Shown in pieces: positions 23,661 to 32,153 of a DNA stretch of 35,879 bases (the first letter of the stretch is position 1; every line of letters begins with the position of its first letter). Under the pieces are notes generated by a model. That model did no database searches. It was given only the letters and a program-made list of their open reading frames with translations, and had not been told where the DNA came from. The stretch covers positions 1 to 35,879 of the forward strand of contig NZ_BQXQ01000044.1 in NCBI RefSeq assembly GCF_030159055.1, given 5' to 3'. A program made the translations under genes and the position numbers. The stretch is from Acidovorax sp. SUPP3334. Lineage in GTDB: Bacteria; Pseudomonadota; Gammaproteobacteria; Burkholderiales; Burkholderiaceae_C.

Positions 23661-24689
23661 TCAACTGCTGCCGCGCACGACGAGTTCGTAGCCCAGCTCG
23701 ACGCAGCTCGGCCCTGGCGCCGCCCCGCGCATCAGGCCGAGCAGCATGGCGGCACCGGCGCGGCCGACCTCTGCGCGCGGCGTGCGCACGGTGGTGAGTG
23801 GCGGCACCATCTGGTCACTGCCTGCCAGGTCGTTGAAGCCTGCCACCGCGATCTGCGCGGGCACCGCCACCCCGAGCCGGTTGGCCGCCAGCAGTCCACC
23901 CTGGGCGATGTCGTCGTTGCAAAAGAAGATGGCGTCCACGTCCGGCATGCGGCGCAGCACCTCCTCAAAGAGCCGCGCGCCCAACGCCACGCAAGAGCGC
24001 TCCGGGCTCAGCACTTCGAGTTGGGGATCGTAGAGCCCGGCCTCACGCAGGCAGCGGCGATAGCCTTCGGCCCGTTGCAGCACGCGCGGGTCCAGTTGCG
24101 CTGCGCAAAAAGCGATGCGGCGGCGGCCGCGGTCCAGCAGGTGGCGGGTGATGGCTGCACCCGCATCGGTCTGCGAAAAGCCCACGCACTGCACGCCCGG
24201 GGCACGGCTGGTTTCCATCAGGTGCACGCAAGGCACCCCGCTGCGCGCGATGAGCTGGCGCGCGGTCTCGCTGCGGTCGAAGCCGGTCACCAGCAGGCCT
24301 GCGGGCCGATGGGGCAGGTAAGTGCGCAGCAGCAACTCTTCTTCGGCGATGTCGTAGTGGGTCACGCCGATCAGCGGCTGAAAACCCTCCGGAAAGAGCG
24401 TGCGGTGCACCGCCTCCAGCAGATCGACGAACAAGGTGTTGGACAGCAGCGGCACCAGCACGAGCACCTGGGTGCTGCGCTGGGAGGCCAACGCCCGCGC
24501 GGCAGGGTCGGGCACATAGCCCAGTTGCTCGGCGGCGGCGTGCACGCGCTGGGCCAGCTCCGGGTCCACGCTGCGTTCACGGCGCAGGGCGCGCGAGACG
24601 GTGATCGGGCTCACGCCCGCAGCACGGGCCACGTCGTCGAGGGTGATGCGGCCGCTGGAGCGGCGAGGGCGGCGGGGAGCGTCGGTCAA
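23661..24689 (-). CDS. gntR: LacI-family regulator of the gluconate cluster, GntR type
   Basis: The 342-aa protein has the LacI helix-turn-helix (RITLDDVARAAGVSPITVSR), the hinge ALGYVP-type segment (LGYVPDPAARALASQRST) and the periplasmic-binding-protein-like sensor domain with VLVLVPLLSNTLFVDLLEAV, NDDIAQGGLLAANRLG and VAVAGFNDLAGSDQMVPPLT. It is divergent from gntK and the TRAP/Edd/Eda genes. Two near-identical palindromes, one before each gene, share AGCGCTATC. The gluconate cluster and resemblance to the GntR branch suggest it represses uptake and catabolism until gluconate or a derivative binds. The ligand is inferred. Confidence 0.9.
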   Translation of the reverse strand: MTDAPRRPRRSSGRITLDDVARAAGVSPITVSRALRRERSVDPELAQRVHAAAEQLGYVPDPAARALASQRSTQVLVLVPLLSNTLFVDLLEAVHRTLFPEGFQPLIGVTHYDIAEEELLLRTYLPHRPAGLLVTGFDRSETARQLIARSGVPCVHLMETSRAPGVQCVGFSQTDAGAAITRHLLDRGRRRIAFCAAQLDPRVLQRAEGYRRCLREAGLYDPQLEVLSPERSCVALGARLFEEVLRRMPDVDAIFFCNDDIAQGGLLAANRLGVAVPAQIAVAGFNDLAGSDQMVPPLTTVRTPRAEVGRAGAAMLLGLMRGAAPGPSCVELGYELVVRGSS

Positions 24690-24728
24690 GGGTTAATCCG
24701 GATCGGCATGGGCACCATTGTTCTCTAG

Positions 24729-24740
24729 GATAGCGCTATC
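24729..24740. promoter_or_regulatory. Operator O1 in the gntR promoter region
   Basis: GATAGCGCTATC is a perfect 12-bp palindrome 39 bases upstream of the gntR start. It shares 13 of 15 bases with O2. From memory, Pseudomonas GntR sites contain the core TAGCGCT, which is present here. Confidence 0.75.
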
Positions 24741-24839
24741 TCCATCAGGGTAAAACCTCGGTGCGATCTCTGCGTGGGGGTAGATGTCGCCCGCTTCGGA
24801 TCCTCTGCATCGGCGATGCTGATTTCAAACCGGTGGGTG

Positions 24840-24855
24840 GCCTGAACCTTCAGGC
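24840..24855. other. Inverted repeat upstream of gntK
   Basis: GCCTGAA (24840-24846) and TTCAGGC (24849-24855) are a perfect inverted repeat around CC. It is followed by GCCCGCC and TTTTT, then by O2. It could be a weak terminator in the leader of gntK or a site for another regulator. Confidence 0.4.
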
Positions 24856-24877
24856 GCCCGCCTTTTTATGAATTGCA

Positions 24878-25462
24878 ATGGACAGCGCTATCCCAAACAA
24901 TTCCCAGCCACGGCCGCTTCGCGCCATCGTGGTCATGGGCGTCTCCGGCTGCGGCAAGTCGAGCGTGGCGGAGGTCTGCGCCCGTTCGCTCGGCTGGACG
25001 CTGCACGAAGGCGATGCCTACCATTCGCCCGCCAGCATCGCGAAGATGCGTGCCGGCATTCCGCTCGACGATGCCGACAGGGCAGGGTGGCTGGACCGGC
25101 TGGCCGAATTGCTGTCAGCCCCTGAAAACGGGGGGGTGGTGCTGACGTGTTCGGCATTGCGCCGCCGCTACCGCGACCGATTGCGGGCGGCGTGCCCGTC
25201 GCTGGGCTTCGTGTTCCTGGAGCTGGACTACGACGCGGCGCTGGCCCGCGTGCAGGCCCGCCCTGGGCATTTCTTCTCGCCGACCTTGGTGGCCGATCAG
25301 TTCGCCACGCTGGAATCGCCGCGCGGCGAGCCGGCCGTATTGGCGCTGGATGCGCTGCGCCCCGTGGCCGATCTGGCCGCGTCGGCGGTGGCGTGGGTGA
25401 GCGCCAGCGGCGCCCGTCCGGCTGCCGACCTCACCTTGCCCGTTCTCGGAGACGCTGAATGA
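24878..25462 (+). CDS. gntK: Gluconokinase
   Basis: The 194-aa kinase phosphorylates D-gluconate to 6-phosphogluconate. The P-loop is GVSGCGKSS (21-29), followed by the GntK motifs LHEGDAYHSPASIAKMRAGI with PLDDADRAGWLDRLAELL, CSALRRRYRDRLR, and FVFLELDYDAALARVQARPG HFF. The length is slightly above the usual 170-180 because of a polar N-terminal tail. The ATG at 24878 lies directly at operator O2 and has little ribosome-binding sequence. No better start before the P-loop is visible. The stop overlaps the dctQ start (ATGA), so the two are coupled. Confidence 0.95.
   Translation: MDSAIPNNSQPRPLRAIVVMGVSGCGKSSVAEVCARSLGWTLHEGDAYHSPASIAKMRAGIPLDDADRAGWLDRLAELLSAPENGGVVLTCSALRRRYRDRLRAACPSLGFVFLELDYDAALARVQARPGHFFSPTLVADQFATLESPRGEPAVLALDALRPVADLAASAVAWVSASGARPAADLTLPVLGDAE
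24880..24893. promoter_or_regulatory. Operator O2 at the gntK start codon
   Basis: GGACAGCGCTATCC is a near-perfect palindrome overlapping the last base of the gntK ATG. Its centre is 152 bp from that of O1. Binding here would block transcription through gntK, and a loop with O1 is possible. Confidence 0.7.
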
Positions 25463-25992
25463 CTTCTCCTGATTCCTCATCCCCCGCGGCCCATGCGCCA
25501 GCGCGCCGCAAGCCGGTGCTGCAGCGCATGGCCGAGCATTTCATGGTGCTGTCGCTGGCCGGCATGGTGGTGGCCGTGTTCGTCAACGTCGTGCTGCGCT
25601 ATGCGTTCGGCACGAGCATCGTCTCGTACGAAGAAATCTCGCGCCTGCTGTTCGTCTGGCTGGTGGCGATCGGTGCCATCGTGGCCGCGTTCGAAGGCAA
25701 GCACCTGGGCTTCGACATGCTGACATCGCGCTTGAAGGGCCACGCGCGCACCGCCATGTTCTGGATCGCGCAACTGATCGCCGCAGGCTGCATGGTGCTG
25801 CTGCTCATCGGTTCGTGGCACCAGGTGGTGGCGGGCATGGACAGCTTCAGCACGGTGCTGGGCTATCCGCTGGCCCTGGCGGCTGCGGCCACGTTGGTTC
25901 TGGCGGCCGGGTTGCTGGCCGCCATCGTGGTGGACCTGTTGCGAGGCGGCCCGCCGCCGCAACCGGCCGATGCGGAAGCCACGGTGGAGTAG
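25459..25992 (+). CDS. dctQ: TRAP transporter small membrane subunit (DctQ type)
   Basis: The 177-aa protein has about four transmembrane helices: MVLSLAGMVVAVFVNVVLRY, the conserved SYEEISRLLFVWLVAIGAIV, the third near MFWIAQLIAAGCMVLLLIGS and the fourth at YPLALAAAATLVLAAGLLAA. The motif EEISRLLFVW followed by FEGKHLGFD is diagnostic for DctQ. It forms the membrane complex with DctM, powered by a sodium or proton gradient. The first four bases overlap gntK; dctM follows after 8 bases. The gluconate cluster points to gluconate or a related sugar acid as cargo. Confidence 0.93.
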   Translation: MTSPDSSSPAAHAPARRKPVLQRMAEHFMVLSLAGMVVAVFVNVVLRYAFGTSIVSYEEISRLLFVWLVAIGAIVAAFEGKHLGFDMLTSRLKGHARTAMFWIAQLIAAGCMVLLLIGSWHQVVAGMDSFSTVLGYPLALAAAATLVLAAGLLAAIVVDLLRGGPPPQPADAEATVE

Positions 25993-26000
25993 GGCGCGCC

Positions 26001-27281
26001 ATGATCGTCACTCTTCTCTTTCTGGCCGTACTGATCGGCGGGATGGTGATCGGCATGCCGATCGCCCAGGCACTGGTGCTCACCGGCGTTGCGCTGATGT
26101 GGTACCTGGACTTCTTCGATGCGCAATTGCTGGCGCAGAACCTGCAGGCCGGCTTCGACAACTTTCCGCTGCTGGCCGTGCCGTTCTTCATCCTGGCGGG
26201 TGAGCTGATGAACGCAGGCGGCCTGTCGCGCCGCATCATCGATCTGGCGCGCGCCTTCGTGGGCCACATCCGCGGCGGCCTGGGCTTCGTGGCGATCGGC
26301 GCCGCCGTGCTGCTGGCTTCGATGAGCGGCTCGGCCATCGCCGACACGGCGGCGCTGGCCACCATCCTGCTGCCCATGATGCGCCAGCAGAACTACCCGC
26401 CCAGCTACAGCGCGGGCCTGCTGGCGTCGGGCGGCATCATCGCCCCGATCATTCCGCCGTCGATGCCGTTCGTGATCTATGGCGTGACGACCAACACTTC
26501 GATCAGCAAGCTGTTCCTGGCGGGTGTGTTTCCCGGCTTGATGATGGGCATTTTCCTCATCGCCGCGTGGTGGTGGATCGCTCGCAACCACCAGTTGCCC
26601 GCCATGGAGCGCGTGGCGTGGGGTCCGCGCCTGAAGGCGTTCGTGCAAAGCTTCTGGGCCATGATGATGCCGGTCATCATCCTGGGTGGTCTGAAGGGCG
26701 GCATCTTCACGCCGACCGAAGCCGCAGTGGTCGCTGCCGTGTATGCGCTGTTCGTGTCCATGTTCGTGTACCGCGAACTCACCTGGGCCGGGCTGTACGA
26801 AGTGTTCCTGGCAGCCGGCAAGACGACGGCGGTGGTGATGTTCCTGTGCGGGGCCGCCACCGTGACGGCCTACATGATCACGCTGGCCGATCTGCCCAAT
26901 CTGCTCGCAGGCAGCTTCGCGGGGGTGATGGGCAATCCGATCATATTCATGGCGCTGATGATGCTGTTCCTGCTGGTCGTCGGCACGGCGATGGACCTGA
27001 CCCCCACCATCCTGATCTTCGGACCGGTGTGTGCGCCGCTGGCGGTCAAGGCAGGCCTCGATCCGGTGTATTTCGGCTTCATGTTCATCTATGTGGGCTG
27101 CATCGGCCTGATCACGCCGCCCGTGGGCACGGTGCAGAACGTGGTGGCGGGCGTCGGACGCCTGCGCATGGAGACGGTGATCAAGGGCACCACGCCTTTC
27201 CTGGCCATGTACGTGGTGCTGCTGGTGCTGTTCGTGCTGTTCCCGGCGCTGGTGACGGCACCGCTGCGCTGGCTGCACTGA
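26001..27281 (+). CDS. dctM: TRAP transporter large membrane subunit (DctM type)
   Basis: The 426-aa protein has the usual DctM length and about 12 hydrophobic helices. Family motifs include MPIAQALVLTGVALMWYLDF, FPLLAVPFFILAGELMNAGG, MSGSAIADTAALATILLPMM, GGIIAPIIPPSMPFVIYGV and ITPPVGTVQNVVAGVGR near the end. It is the transport channel of the tripartite system. The Met at 26001 is chosen because it opens the first helix and dctQ stops 8 bases earlier; the frame upstream of it overlaps dctQ and is not coding. Followed by a U-rich leader before dctP. Confidence 0.95.
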   Translation: MIVTLLFLAVLIGGMVIGMPIAQALVLTGVALMWYLDFFDAQLLAQNLQAGFDNFPLLAVPFFILAGELMNAGGLSRRIIDLARAFVGHIRGGLGFVAIGAAVLLASMSGSAIADTAALATILLPMMRQQNYPPSYSAGLLASGGIIAPIIPPSMPFVIYGVTTNTSISKLFLAGVFPGLMMGIFLIAAWWWIARNHQLPAMERVAWGPRLKAFVQSFWAMMMPVIILGGLKGGIFTPTEAAVVAAVYALFVSMFVYRELTWAGLYEVFLAAGKTTAVVMFLCGAATVTAYMITLADLPNLLAGSFAGVMGNPIIFMALMMLFLLVVGTAMDLTPTILIFGPVCAPLAVKAGLDPVYFGFMFIYVGCIGLITPPVGTVQNVVAGVGRLRMETVIKGTTPFLAMYVVLLVLFVLFPALVTAPLRWLH

Positions 27282-27389
27282 GTCGTTGCGCCGCGCCGTC
27301 CTGCGCGACAGCGCTCGCTGCTTCGGTTTTGTTTTTGTTTTTGGTTTTTTTCAGCGTTCTTTTTCCTTCATTCCAACCAGGAGACATCC
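27282..27389 (+). other. U-rich gap between dctM and dctP
   Basis: The gap contains CAGCGCTCGCTG, able to form a short hairpin, then long T runs at 27327-27366 (GGTTTTGTTTTTGTTTTTGG, TTTTTTTC). A good AGGAGA ribosome-binding site for dctP sits at its end. The pattern suggests partial termination or an mRNA processing site that sets the ratio of binding protein to membrane subunits. Confidence 0.4.
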
Positions 27390-28400
27390 ATGCGCATTCG
27401 TTTTGCTCTCGCCGGCCTCGTGGCCGCCCTCGTCGCCAGCGGCGCCGCCCACGCACAGGACTTCAAGCCTCGCATCGTGCGCTTCGGCTATGGCCTGGTG
27501 GACGACTCCAACCAGGGCCGCGCCGCACGGCTGTTCGCCCAGGAAGTGGAGAAAGCCAGCGGCGGCAAGATGAAAGTGCGCACCATCGGCAACGCAGCGC
27601 TCGGCTCCGACACGCAGATGCAGCAGGCGCTGATCGGCGGCGCACAGGAAATGATGGTGGGCTCCACCGCCACGCTGGTGGGCATCGTGCCCGAGATGGC
27701 CGTGTGGGACACGCCGTTCCTCTTCAACAACGCCAAGGAAGCGGACACCGTCCTGGACGGCCCGGTGGGCGAGAAGGTCAAGGCCAAGCTCGAAGCCAAG
27801 GGCATGGTCGGCCTCGTGTACTGGGAAAACGGTTTTCGCAACCTGACCAACAGCAAGCGCCCGGTCAACAAGCTGGAAGACCTGGGCGACATCAAGCTGC
27901 GGGTGATGCAGAACAACGTGTTCCTGGACAGCTTCAAGGCGCTGGGCGCCAACGCCGTTCCGCTGCCATTTTCGGAACTGTTCACGGCACTGGAAACCCG
28001 CGCGGTGGACGGCCAGGAAAATCCGTTCAACACGGTGGTCTCCAGCAAGTTCTACGAGGTGCAGAAGTACCTCACGGTGACCAACCACGTGTACAGCCCC
28101 TGGATCGTCACGGTCAGCAAGAAGTGGTGGGACGGCCTGTCCGTCGCCGAGAAGAAGGTTCTGCAGGACGCCGCCGTCAAGAGCCGCGACTTCGAGCGCA
28201 AGGACACGCGCGAAGAAGCCGCCAAGGCGCTGACCGACCTCAAGTCCAAAGGCATGCAGGTCAACGAATTGCCATCGGCTGAAGCCAACCGCATGCGCGA
28301 AAAGCTCACCAGCGTGAATTCGGGCATCGCCAAGACAGTCGGGCAGGACACCTGGGATGCGGTGAACGGCGCCGTCAAACAGGCACGCGGCGCCCAGTAA
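27390..28400 (+). CDS. dctP: TRAP transporter substrate-binding protein (DctP type)
   Basis: The 336-aa periplasmic protein has a signal peptide (MRIRFALAGLVAALVASGAA, cleavage near HAQD). Mature motifs: VRFGYGLVDDSNQGRAARLF, GNAALGSDTQMQQALIGGAQ, the conserved GLVYWENGFRNLTNSKRPVN with LRVMQNNVFLDSFKALGANA (the Arg that binds the substrate carboxylate in DctP proteins), and FSELFTALETRAVDGQENPF. The start has AGGAGA 6 bases upstream. In this cluster it should capture gluconate or a similar sugar acid and hand it to DctQM. Substrate is inferred from context only. Confidence 0.95.
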   Translation: MRIRFALAGLVAALVASGAAHAQDFKPRIVRFGYGLVDDSNQGRAARLFAQEVEKASGGKMKVRTIGNAALGSDTQMQQALIGGAQEMMVGSTATLVGIVPEMAVWDTPFLFNNAKEADTVLDGPVGEKVKAKLEAKGMVGLVYWENGFRNLTNSKRPVNKLEDLGDIKLRVMQNNVFLDSFKALGANAVPLPFSELFTALETRAVDGQENPFNTVVSSKFYEVQKYLTVTNHVYSPWIVTVSKKWWDGLSVAEKKVLQDAAVKSRDFERKDTREEAAKALTDLKSKGMQVNELPSAEANRMREKLTSVNSGIAKTVGQDTWDAVNGAVKQARGAQ

Positions 28401-28454
28401 CGCCGCCAAGCCGCAGTGCCGCAGATCCGGCACTCGCCCACGGGCCCTGCGCCC

Positions 28455-28478
28455 CCCCCGGCGCCCAGCGGCCGGGGG
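28455..28478. other. GC-only hairpin between dctP and edd
   Basis: CCCCCGGC (28455-28462) pairs with GCCGGGGG (28471-28478). An alternative pairing GGCGCCC/GGGCGCC overlaps it. No T run follows, so it is not a standard terminator; it may protect the dctP transcript end. The rest of the 174-base gap shows no gene. Confidence 0.4.
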
Positions 28479-28574
28479 CGCCATGGCCCGGCCAATCGTG
28501 CCCTTTGCCTACAGACGGTGCGGTCTCCGGGTTTACCATGGTCCCTTCGCCAGCCGTCGCAACCCCCAGCCAGC

Positions 28575-30383
28575 ATGCCCATCCACGACACCGTTGAAGC
28601 CGTCACCCGACGCATCCGCGAGCGCAGCGCAACCACCCGCGCCGATTACCTCGCACGACTCGAAGCCCATGCCCACCGCGATCGCGGCGCCGACCGGCTG
28701 GGCTGTGCCAATGTGGCGCATGCCTTCGCCGGCATGCCCAGCAACGACAAGCTGCGGGTGGTGGCGGAGAAGGCCCCCAACATCGGCATCGTCAACGCCT
28801 ACAACGACATGCTCTCGGCCCATGCGCCGCTGCAGCACTACCCCGATCTGATCAAGGAGGAGGCACGCAAGCGCGGAGCCACCGCGCAGGTGGCGGGCGG
28901 GGTGCCCGCCATGTGCGACGGCGTGACGCAAGGCACGCCGGGCATGGAACTGAGCCTTTTCAGCCGCGACGTGATCGCCATGGCCACCGCCGTGTCGCTG
29001 AGCCATGACGTGTTCGATGCCGCGCTGATGCTGGGCGTGTGCGACAAGATCGTGCCGGGTCTGCTCATCGGTGCGCTGCAGTTCGGGCACCTGCCCACGG
29101 TGTTCGTGCCTGCCGGGCCGATGACATCGGGCCTGTCGAACGACGCGAAGTCCAAAGTGCGCGAGCAGGCCGCCCAAGGCCTGGTCGGTCGGCCCGAACT
29201 GCTGGCAGCCGAATCCGCCGCGTACCACAGCCAGGGCACCTGCACGTTCTACGGCACCGCCAACAGCAACCAGATGCTGATGGAGGCCATGGGGTTGCAC
29301 GTTCCCGGCACCGCCTTCATCAATCCGGGCCAGGCGCTGCGGCAGGAGTTGACCCGCGAAGCCGCGCGCACGGTGCTTAGCGCCGCGTGCCCGCCCATCG
29401 GCAAACTCGTTGACGAGCGTGCCATCGTCAATGCCATGGCCGCACTGCTGGCCACCGGAGGCTCCACCAACCACCTGATCCACTGGGTGGCCGTGGCGCG
29501 CGCCGCAGGCCTTGTGATCGACTGGGACGATTTCGCCGCGCTGTCGCATGCCGTGCCGCTGCTGGCGCGCGTGTATCCCAACGGAAGTGCCGATGTGAAC
29601 CAGTTCCAGGCAGCGGGCGGCCCCGGCTACGTGCTGCGCGAACTGCTGGATGCCGGCCTGATGCACGAAGACGTGCTGACCGTGCGCCCTGGCGGCATTC
29701 GCGAATACACCCGCCTGCCCAGCGGCGGCGCCGAAGGGCGCCTGAGTTGGACCGACATCGGCGCCAGCGGCGACGACACCGTGCTGCGCCCGGCTGGCGA
29801 TCCATTCAGCGCCGAGGGCGGGCTCAAGCTGCTGCAGGGCAACCTGGGGCGCAGCGTGATCAAGGTGTCCGCAGTGCCGCAAGACCGCCATGTCATCGAA
29901 GCGCCTGCTGCCGTGTTCGGCTCGCAGGCCGAACTGCAGGCCGCTTTCCAGGCCGGCCAGCTCGACCGCGACGTCATCTGCGTGGTCCGCTGGCAAGGCC
30001 CGCAGGCCAACGGCATGCCCGAACTGCACAAGCTGACCCCGCCCCTGGCCGTGCTGCAGGGCAAGGGCTACCGCGTGGCACTGGTGACCGACGGCCGCAT
30101 GAGCGGCGCCTCCGGCAAGGTGCCCGCCGCCATCCATGTCTCCCCTGAGGCCAACGCCGGTGGTGCGCTGGCGCGGGTGCAGGATGGCGACGTCATTCGG
30201 CTGGACGCCGTGGCCGGCACGCTGGACGTGCTGGTCGACCCCAAGGTCTGGCAGGCGCGCACGCCCGCCGTGCTGCCGCCCGCACAGGCCGAGGACAACG
30301 CCCACGGCTGGGGCCGTGAACTGTTTGCCGGATTCCGGCGCAACGCGCTCAGCGCGGAAGAGGGAGCCTGCTCGTGGCTGTGA
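28575..30383 (+). CDS. edd: Phosphogluconate dehydratase (Entner-Doudoroff)
   Basis: The 602-aa enzyme dehydrates 6-phosphogluconate to 2-keto-3-deoxy-6-phosphogluconate. It belongs to the IlvD/Edd family and carries the Fe-S cluster Cys regions [35 protein letters not shown] and [20 protein letters not shown], plus [13 protein letters not shown] and [19 protein letters not shown]. Its length matches Edd rather than the shorter IlvD. The Met at 28575 starts the family N-terminus ([20 protein letters not shown]). The stop overlaps the eda start by 10 bases, so the two are coupled. Confidence 0.97.
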   Translation: MPIHDTVEAVTRRIRERSATTRADYLARLEAHAHRDRGADRLGCANVAHAFAGMPSNDKLRVVAEKAPNIGIVNAYNDMLSAHAPLQHYPDLIKEEARKRGATAQVAGGVPAMCDGVTQGTPGMELSLFSRDVIAMATAVSLSHDVFDAALMLGVCDKIVPGLLIGALQFGHLPTVFVPAGPMTSGLSNDAKSKVREQAAQGLVGRPELLAAESAAYHSQGTCTFYGTANSNQMLMEAMGLHVPGTAFINPGQALRQELTREAARTVLSAACPPIGKLVDERAIVNAMAALLATGGSTNHLIHWVAVARAAGLVIDWDDFAALSHAVPLLARVYPNGSADVNQFQAAGGPGYVLRELLDAGLMHEDVLTVRPGGIREYTRLPSGGAEGRLSWTDIGASGDDTVLRPAGDPFSAEGGLKLLQGNLGRSVIKVSAVPQDRHVIEAPAAVFGSQAELQAAFQAGQLDRDVICVVRWQGPQANGMPELHKLTPPLAVLQGKGYRVALVTDGRMSGASGKVPAAIHVSPEANAGGALARVQDGDVIRLDAVAGTLDVLVDPKVWQARTPAVLPPAQAEDNAHGWGRELFAGFRRNALSAEEGACSWL

Positions 30384-31039
30384 ACGACGCTAACCCATCC
30401 AACGGCAATGCCAGCTTGACCGCCATCGAAGTCATGCGCGATGCACCGATGATTCCGGTCATCGTGCTGAACGATGTGCAGCACGCCGTGCCGATGGCCC
30501 GCGCACTCGTGGCGGGCGGCATCCGCATGCTGGAGGTGACCTTGCGCACCCCGCAGGCACTGGCCTGCATGGAAGCCATCGCCCGCGACGTGCCGCAAGC
30601 CGTGGTCGGCGCCGGCACGGTGCGCAGCGCGGCCGATGCAAAAGCAGCCGCAAGCGCCGGCGCCCGGTTTGCAGTCAGCCCGGGTTTCACGCCCGCCATG
30701 GGGCAGGCCTGCCGCGATCTGGGCCTGCCGCTGCTGCCCGGCGTGGCGACCGGCAGCGAAATCATGATGGCGCAGGAAGAAGGCTTCAACGCGCTGAAGT
30801 TCTTCCCCGCCGTTCAGGCCGGTGGCCTGGCCATGCTCAAGGCATGGCAGGGGCCGTTCGGCGATGTGGTGTTCTGCCCGACGGGCGGCATTCAGCCCGG
30901 CAATGCAGCGGAATTTCTTGCGCTGGGCAACGTGGCCTGCGTGGGCGGGTCGTGGCTGGTGCCGGGGGATGCCCTGGCACAGGGCGACTGGGCGCGGGTG
31001 ACGGAACTGGCGCGCGGCGCCGTGGCGCTGCGCCCCTGA
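30374..31039 (+). CDS. eda: KDPG aldolase (2-keto-3-deoxy-6-phosphogluconate aldolase)
   Basis: The 221-aa enzyme splits KDPG into pyruvate and glyceraldehyde-3-phosphate. Motifs: [36 protein letters not shown] (catalytic Glu), [27 protein letters not shown] with [17 protein letters not shown], and [13 protein letters not shown], where Lys142 is the Schiff-base residue; [20 protein letters not shown] closes the site. The GTG at 30374 has GAGGGAG about 9 bases upstream and overlaps the end of edd; a second GTG lies two codons later. Confidence 0.96.
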   Translation: MAVNDANPSNGNASLTAIEVMRDAPMIPVIVLNDVQHAVPMARALVAGGIRMLEVTLRTPQALACMEAIARDVPQAVVGAGTVRSAADAKAAASAGARFAVSPGFTPAMGQACRDLGLPLLPGVATGSEIMMAQEEGFNALKFFPAVQAGGLAMLKAWQGPFGDVVFCPTGGIQPGNAAEFLALGNVACVGGSWLVPGDALAQGDWARVTELARGAVALRP

Positions 31040-31046
31040 GACGGAT

Positions 31047-31074
31047 CTCCCCGGGGGCTGACGCCATCGGGGAG
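31047..31074 (+). terminator. Possible weak terminator after eda
   Basis: CTCCCCG (31047-31053) pairs with CGGGGAG (31068-31074) around a 14-base loop, 8 bases after the eda stop. No T run follows, so intrinsic termination would be inefficient. Confidence 0.3.
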
Positions 31075-31107
31075 TATGGTTCAATTCGCTAGAAAAGCGA
31101 TTTGAAT

Positions 31108-31163
31108 CAAATCGGCCTCCAGCGCATATTCATCTAAGGGGGGGTAGCTATAAAAATAATAGC
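31108..31163 (+). repeat. Dispersed intergenic repeat, copy E
   Basis: The copy reads CAAATCGGCCTCCAGCGCAT, ATTCATCTAAGGGGGGG, then TAGCTATAAAAATAATAGC with the small GCTAT/ATAGC inverted repeat. It is the copy closest to A at both ends and to B in the middle. It lies between the convergent eda and gloA genes. Confidence 0.75.
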
Positions 31164-31166
31164 GAA

Positions 31167-31592
31167 TCACTGGCCCTCGCGCAGTCCGGTGCTTGCGCCG
31201 ACATCGCTCTTGCGCTCGATCAACTCGATCTTGTAGCCATCGGGGTCCGTCACGAAGGCGATCACCGTGGTGCCGCCTTTGACGGGGCCGGCATCGCGGG
31301 TCACATTGCCGCCGGCTGCCTTGATCTTCTCGCACGCGGCGTAGGCATCCGGCACGCCCAGCGCGATGTGGCCGTAAGCCGTGCCCATGTCGTAGCTTTC
31401 GGTGCCCCAGTTGTAGGTGAGTTCGATCTCTGCCTGGCCGGGATTGCCGCCCTGGAAACCGAGGAAAGCCAGCGAGTATTTGTACTCGGGGTTTTCCGAG
31501 GTGCGCAGCAGTTGCATCCCGAGCACCTGGGTGTAGAAATCGATCGAGCGTTGAAGGTTGCCAACGCGAAGCATCGTGTGGAGAAATCTCAT
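31167..31592 (-). CDS. gloA: Lactoylglutathione lyase (glyoxalase I)
   Basis: The 141-aa metalloenzyme converts the methylglyoxal-glutathione adduct to lactoylglutathione. It starts [20 protein letters not shown], followed by [47 protein letters not shown] and [12 protein letters not shown]. The metal ligands expected from E. coli GloA are present at His5, Glu57, His75 and Glu123. The length is typical. Its ATG overlaps the TGA of the thioesterase gene upstream (ATGA), so the two are co-transcribed. The frame upstream of 31592 runs through that gene and is not used. Confidence 0.96.
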   Translation of the reverse strand: MRFLHTMLRVGNLQRSIDFYTQVLGMQLLRTSENPEYKYSLAFLGFQGGNPGQAEIELTYNWGTESYDMGTAYGHIALGVPDAYAACEKIKAAGGNVTRDAGPVKGGTTVIAFVTDPDGYKIELIERKSDVGASTGLREGQ

Positions 31593-32140
31593 GCCCGCGA
31601 TTGTGCCGGGAGTTCGAAGACCAGGCAGGTGGTTGTGGCGTGTGCGTACAGCGTGCCGTCCGGCCCCACCAGGCGCGCATCCGCCGTGGCCAGCTGCCGA
31701 CCGCAATGCAGGATGCGGCCTTCGGCGCGAACCCGCTGCACCTTCGGCGTGAGGGCCCTGACGATGTTCATGCTCAACTCCGCGGTGGTATAGGCCCGGC
31801 CAGCCGGCATGCACGTGTGCACGGCGCATCCCACCGCAGAATCGAGCAGCGTGGCGAACCAGCCACCATGCACCGTTCCCATCGGGTTCAGGTGCGCAGC
31901 GCCGGGCGTGCCCTGGAAGATGGCAGAGCCTTCACCCACTTCGATCAGCATGAAGTCCAGCGTGCGCGCGATGGCGGGGAAGGGCAACTCGCCCCTCAGC
32001 ATGGCCTGCATGACCTGCAGCCCGGTTTTGCCGGCTATTTGCTCTGGCGTGGCGACGCCCGGCCCGGGACCGGCATCCACGCGCGCCATCAAGGCGCGTT
32101 CCTCATCGATCCATTGCGTCAGCGTGTCTGTCGAAGCCAT
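31589..32140 (-). CDS. PaaI-type hotdog-fold thioesterase
   Basis: The 183-aa protein has an N-terminal helical part ([20 protein letters not shown]) and a hotdog domain: [24 protein letters not shown], the PaaI/ACOT13 signature whose HGG and Asp region forms the active site, then [18 protein letters not shown] and [20 protein letters not shown]. Family members hydrolyse acyl- or aryl-CoA thioesters. The Met at 32140 has AGGAG 5 bases upstream. It is divergent from marR across 49 bases that contain two palindromes, so MarR probably controls it and gloA. Substrate unknown. Confidence 0.9.
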   Translation of the reverse strand: MASTDTLTQWIDEERALMARVDAGPGPGVATPEQIAGKTGLQVMQAMLRGELPFPAIARTLDFMLIEVGEGSAIFQGTPGAAHLNPMGTVHGGWFATLLDSAVGCAVHTCMPAGRAYTTAELSMNIVRALTPKVQRVRAEGRILHCGRQLATADARLVGPDGTLYAHATTTCLVFELPAQSRA

Positions 32141-32153
32141 CGGTACTCCTTTG

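Noticed and set aside
25863-27278. 471-aa His/Gln/Arg-rich open frame opposite dctM
   Set aside because: Composition is the complement of a hydrophobic membrane gene; no independent start context.
27307-27316. Third gluconate operator (GACAGCGCTC) between dctM and dctP
   Set aside because: Only half of the O1/O2 palindrome is present, and AGCGCT is frequent in this GC-rich sequence.
28533-30305. 590-aa open frame opposite edd
   Set aside because: Antisense shadow of a confidently identified Edd gene.
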